Shown piece after piece: positions 33,530 through 36,101 of a stretch of DNA of 36,101 nt; position 1 is the stretch's first letter; each line of letters starts with the position of its first letter. Both the position numbers and the translations under genes were made by a program. A model generated the notes under the pieces. The model made no database searches, was not told the DNA's origin, and was given only the letters and a program-made list of their open reading frames with translations. Source of the stretch: DATGQT01 sp033720695 (lineage in GTDB: Bacteria; Bacteroidota; Rhodothermia; Rhodothermales; Rubricoccaceae); NCBI GenBank assembly GCA_033720695.1, contig JAWWCA010000005.1:1-36101 (forward strand). The letters are read 5' to 3'.

Positions 33530-33545
33530 CGCGTCCACGGGCCGC

Positions 33546-34469
33546 CTACACCGACGCCAGCACGAGCACCCCCGCCGCGAGGGCGCCGACGAGGTAGCTC
33601 ACGGGGTCCTTCACGGCGTAGAGGAGGGGGTCGTCCGGCATCGCCCGGCGGTGGGCCGTGAGCCACAGGTGCATCGTCCAGTAGAAGAGGAGCGGGGCGA
33701 CGAGCCACAGCCGCTCCGGGTGGTCATAGAGCGCCGTCACCTCCGGGTTCGTGATGTAGAGGGCGAGGACGAGCAGGGCCATGATCCCCGTCGCCGGCCC
33801 GATCGCACGCAGCATCGCCACGTCCTCGACGGCGTAGCCGCGGCCGTTGTCATGGGCGCGCGGGTCCGTCTCCATCAGGCGCAGTTCCGCGTAGCGCTTG
33901 AGGAGGGCGAGTCCGAGGAAGGTGAACAGCGAGAAGGCGAGGAGCCACTCGCTGACGGGGATGCCGGTGGCGGCGCCCCCGCCCAGCACACGGAGGGTGT
34001 AGAGCCCGCCCAGGAGGACCACGTCGAGGGCGGGGACGCGCTTGAGGCGGAGGGAGTAGGCGAGCGTGACGCCGAGGTAAACCGCCATCACGCCCGCGAA
34101 AGGGAGCGGCAGCGTGAGGAGCGCAAGGGCGAAGCCCGCCGCGACGAGCGCCGGGGCCAGCGCGAGGCCAACGGCCGCGGAGAGCGTGCCGGCGGCGAAC
34201 GGGCGGTGGCGCTTCTGGGGGTGGCGCCGGTCCCACTCCCGGTCCAGGACGTCGTTGACGACATAGGTGCCGCTCGCGCACAGGCTCAGCGCGACGAACG
34301 CGAGCGCCGCCTCGCCCAGCAGCGCCGCCTCGGTGAGACGGTGGGCCATGACGAGCGGGAGGAAGACGAGCAGGTTCTTCGTCCACTGGTACGGCCGGAG
34401 CGCCCGCACGACGGCACGGAGGCGGCTCGGTGCGGCGGCCACGGGCGTCTCGGGAGGGGCGGTCGGCAC
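33546..34469 (-). CDS. UbiA-family prenyl phosphate phosphoribosyltransferase
   Basis: 307 residues from a GTG at 34469; a polytopic membrane protein with about nine hydrophobic spans. LRPYQWTKNLLVFLPL, the first Asp-rich motif NDVLDREWD (Asn72, Asp73, Asp76, Asp80), RRHPQKRHRPFAAG and FLGLALLKRYAELRLME match the decaprenyl-phosphate phosphoribosyltransferase branch of UbiA (KRYAE is shared with the mycobacterial enzyme), rather than quinone or heme prenyltransferases. It would join polyprenyl phosphate with PRPP, the first step toward phospho-arabinose. It heads the minus-strand operon. A separate phosphatase for the 5'-phosphate is not seen in the window. Confidence 0.82.
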   Translation of the reverse strand: MPTAPPETPVAAAPSRLRAVVRALRPYQWTKNLLVFLPLVMAHRLTEAALLGEAALAFVALSLCASGTYVVNDVLDREWDRRHPQKRHRPFAAGTLSAAVGLALAPALVAAGFALALLTLPLPFAGVMAVYLGVTLAYSLRLKRVPALDVVLLGGLYTLRVLGGGAATGIPVSEWLLAFSLFTFLGLALLKRYAELRLMETDPRAHDNGRGYAVEDVAMLRAIGPATGIMALLVLALYITNPEVTALYDHPERLWLVAPLLFYWTMHLWLTAHRRAMPDDPLLYAVKDPVSYLVGALAAGVLVLASV

Positions 34470-34500
34470 GGGGACGAACGGCGGGGCGTGCAGGGAAGAG

Positions 34501-34508
34501 GCAAGGTA
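34501..34508 (-). promoter_or_regulatory. TACCTTGC box upstream of the UbiA operon
   Basis: TACCTTGC on the minus strand lies 31 bp before the UbiA GTG, in the 134-bp divergent gap with the glycyl-tRNA synthetase gene. It is a candidate -7-like element. Confidence 0.28.
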
Positions 34509-34603
34509 CCCACGCCTGCAGCGGCGTTTTCGCCTCGGCTTTGCGGTGAGAACCGGGCCCCGGCGTTTCCTTGCGACCTCCTCCCCGTCCGCTCCTCTCC
34601 CTC

Positions 34604-36052
34604 ATGGCCGACCTCGACACCCTCGTCTCTCTCGCCAAGCGCCGCGGCTTCCTCTTCCAGTCCTCCGAGGTCTACGGTGGCCTCGCCGCCACCTACGACT
34701 ACGGCCCGCTCGGCGTCGCGCTCAAGCGAAAGGTGCAAGACCGGTGGTGGCGCGCCATGGTCTACGAGCACGACAACGTCGAGGGCGTCGACGCCGCCAT
34801 CCTCATGCACCCGACGGTCTGGAAGGCGAGCGGCCACGTGGACGCCTTCAACGACCCGATGATCGACGACCGGGCGAGCAAGAAGCGATACCGCGCCGAC
34901 CAACTCATCGAGGACCACATCGCGCGGCTGGAGAAGAAGGGGAAGGCGGACCGGGCCGAGGCCGTCCACGGCCGCCTCGTCGAGGCCCTCCACGCCGACG
35001 ACGCGCCCGCCGCGCTGTACCAGCTCATCCAGGACGAAGAGATCAAGAGCCCGGACTCCGGCGCGTTCGACTGGACGCCGGTCCGCCAGTTCAACCTCAT
35101 GTTCGAGACCCAGCTCGGGGCCCTCGCCGAGGAGGAGAACGCGATCTACCTCCGCCCCGAGACGGCGCAGGGCATCTTCGTCAACTTCCACAACGTCCGC
35201 GAGACGGCCCGCCTCCAGGTCCCCTTCGGGATTGCCCAGATGGGGAAGGCGTTCCGGAATGAGATCGTCGCCCGGCAGTTCATCTTCCGGATGCGGGAGT
35301 TCGAGCAGATGGAGATGCAGTACTTCGTCGAGCCGGGCACGCAGATGGACGCGTTCGAGGCGTGGCGCGAGCGGCGGATGCAGTGGCACGTCGAGAACGG
35401 CGTCCGCCCGGCCAACCTCCGCTGGCACGAGCACGAGAAGCTCGCCCACTACGCCGACGCCGCCCAGGACATCCAGTACCAGTTCCCCTTCGGGTGGAAC
35501 GAGATCGAGGGCATCCACTCCCGCACCGACTACGACCTCCGCCGCCACCAGGAGTTCAGCGGGAAGAAGATGGAGTACTTCGACCCCCAGACCCAGGCGC
35601 GCTACATCCCCTACGTCGTCGAGACCTCCGTCGGCCTCGACCGCACCATCCTCATGCTCCTCGCCGACGCCTACGCCGAGGAGGAGGTCGGCGAAGGGGA
35701 CAAGACCGAGCAGCGCACGGTCCTCCGGTTGCACCCGGCCCTCGCGCCCTACACCGCCGCCGTCTTCCCGCTCGTCCGGAAGGACGGGATGCCGGAGCAC
35801 GCCCACCGCATCGAGGCCGACCTCCGCAAGCAGTTCAACGTGTTCTACGACGAGAAAGGCGCCGTCGGGCGGCGCTACCGGCGGCAGGACGAGGCCGGCA
35901 CGCCGTTCTGCATCACCGTGGACGGACAGACGCTGGAGGACGGCACCGTCACCGTCCGCGACCGCGACTCGATGGCGCAGGACCGGATCGAGGCGGCGCA
36001 GGTCCGCCGCTACATCGAGGACCGGATCGAGGGTTGGGCGCCCGCGCCGTAA
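34604..36052 (+). CDS. glyS: glycyl-tRNA synthetase, dimeric alpha2 type
   Basis: 482 residues from the ATG at 34604; the open frame runs further upstream without family sequence. It attaches glycine to tRNA-Gly. The class II catalytic core is complete: AATYDYGPLG near the N-terminus, FDWTPVRQFNLMFET, YLRPETAQGIFVNF, GIAQMGKAFRNEI (motif 2) and VVETSVGLDRTILMLL (motif 3), followed by an anticodon-binding domain (ALAPYTAAVFPLV to the end). This is the single-chain alpha2 form seen in Rhodothermota and other Bacteroidota, archaea and eukaryotes, not the alpha2beta2 enzyme. No Shine-Dalgarno site; the leader is pyrimidine-rich. The 49 bp after the stop hold no feature. Confidence 0.95.
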   Translation: MADLDTLVSLAKRRGFLFQSSEVYGGLAATYDYGPLGVALKRKVQDRWWRAMVYEHDNVEGVDAAILMHPTVWKASGHVDAFNDPMIDDRASKKRYRADQLIEDHIARLEKKGKADRAEAVHGRLVEALHADDAPAALYQLIQDEEIKSPDSGAFDWTPVRQFNLMFETQLGALAEEENAIYLRPETAQGIFVNFHNVRETARLQVPFGIAQMGKAFRNEIVARQFIFRMREFEQMEMQYFVEPGTQMDAFEAWRERRMQWHVENGVRPANLRWHEHEKLAHYADAAQDIQYQFPFGWNEIEGIHSRTDYDLRRHQEFSGKKMEYFDPQTQARYIPYVVETSVGLDRTILMLLADAYAEEEVGEGDKTEQRTVLRLHPALAPYTAAVFPLVRKDGMPEHAHRIEADLRKQFNVFYDEKGAVGRRYRRQDEAGTPFCITVDGQTLEDGTVTVRDRDSMAQDRIEAAQVRRYIEDRIEGWAPAP

Positions 36053-36101
36053 ACGGTTCGTCCTCTAAACGCGGGATAAACGGGTCTGAGTGGACTCCAT
36101 A

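Noticed and set aside
1..36101. CRISPR arrays, insertion sequences, prophage or integrase genes
   Set aside because: No regularly spaced repeats, transposase or integrase motifs were seen. The restriction pair shows the same GC content as its surroundings.
1..36101. tRNA or rRNA genes
   Set aside because: No T-arm GTTCGAATC-type sequence with matching acceptor ends or rRNA-like block was recognised by eye.

Overview
The window is about 70% G+C and densely coded on both strands. It looks like chromosomal sequence from a high-GC member of the Bacteroidota/Rhodothermota group, perhaps a Rhodothermales/Rubricoccaceae-type marine bacterium. The evidence is three secreted proteins with C-terminal domains of the type IX secretion (T9SS) kind, a TonB-dependent receptor with an N-terminal carboxypeptidase-regulatory-like domain next to a PorV/PorQ-family protein, a YpdA-type bacillithiol disulfide reductase, an alpha2 glycyl-tRNA synthetase, few Shine-Dalgarno sequences, and promoter-like boxes resembling TAnnTTTG. 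The lineage is inferred from gene content; no rRNA or tRNA gene was seen.

Layout. 1-2.0 kb: the 3' part of a T9SS-exported protein, convergent with a pectinacetylesterase-family lipoprotein. 2.2-5.6 kb: a two-gene modification-dependent restriction system, an EVE-domain/McrB-type GTPase followed 4 bp later by a DUF2357/PD-(D/E)XK McrC-like nuclease. 5.6-7.9 kb (minus): operon tst (rhodanese) - sufE - glycerophosphodiesterase lipoprotein. 7.9-8.6 kb: a 767-bp regulatory gap with a good promoter and a palindrome. 8.6-16.9 kb: outer-membrane operon of a TonB receptor, a 1214-residue secreted protein with a T9SS-like C-terminus and a PorV/PorQ-family barrel, closed by a strong hairpin. 17.0-19.0 kb: a seven-heme cytochrome c/TPR lipoprotein. 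19.1-22.0 kb (minus): arcA - tadA - ypdA. 22.1-24.5 kb (minus): truA - kelch-type lipoprotein - tiny membrane protein, ended by a textbook intrinsic terminator. 24.5-25.7 kb: aroK and rnhB with overlapping 3' ends. 26.2-27.7 kb: rho with a long leader and a disordered N-terminal extension. 27.7-30.3 kb (minus): acyl-CoA dehydrogenase and another small T9SS cargo. 30.7-31.4 kb: radC. 31.4-34.5 kb (minus): UbiA prenyltransferase - DprE1-like FAD oxidase - DprE2-like reductase, matching the core of polyprenyl-phospho-arabinose synthesis known from mycobacteria. 34.6-36.05 kb: glycyl-tRNA synthetase.

How the genes work together. The TonB receptor, large secreted protein and PorV-like barrel probably form one envelope module, and the two small T9SS cargos share an architecture. 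The EVE-McrB/McrC pair is a self-contained defence unit with no methyltransferase beside it. The UbiA-DprE1-DprE2 cassette would supply a lipid-linked D-arabinofuranose donor for an unknown surface glycan. The most interesting items are the EVE-McrBC pair, the arabinose cassette (with alanine where mycobacterial DprE1 has its drug-target cysteine), the confinement of Shine-Dalgarno sites mainly to the outer-membrane operon, and the uniformly intergenic placement of TACCTT boxes.
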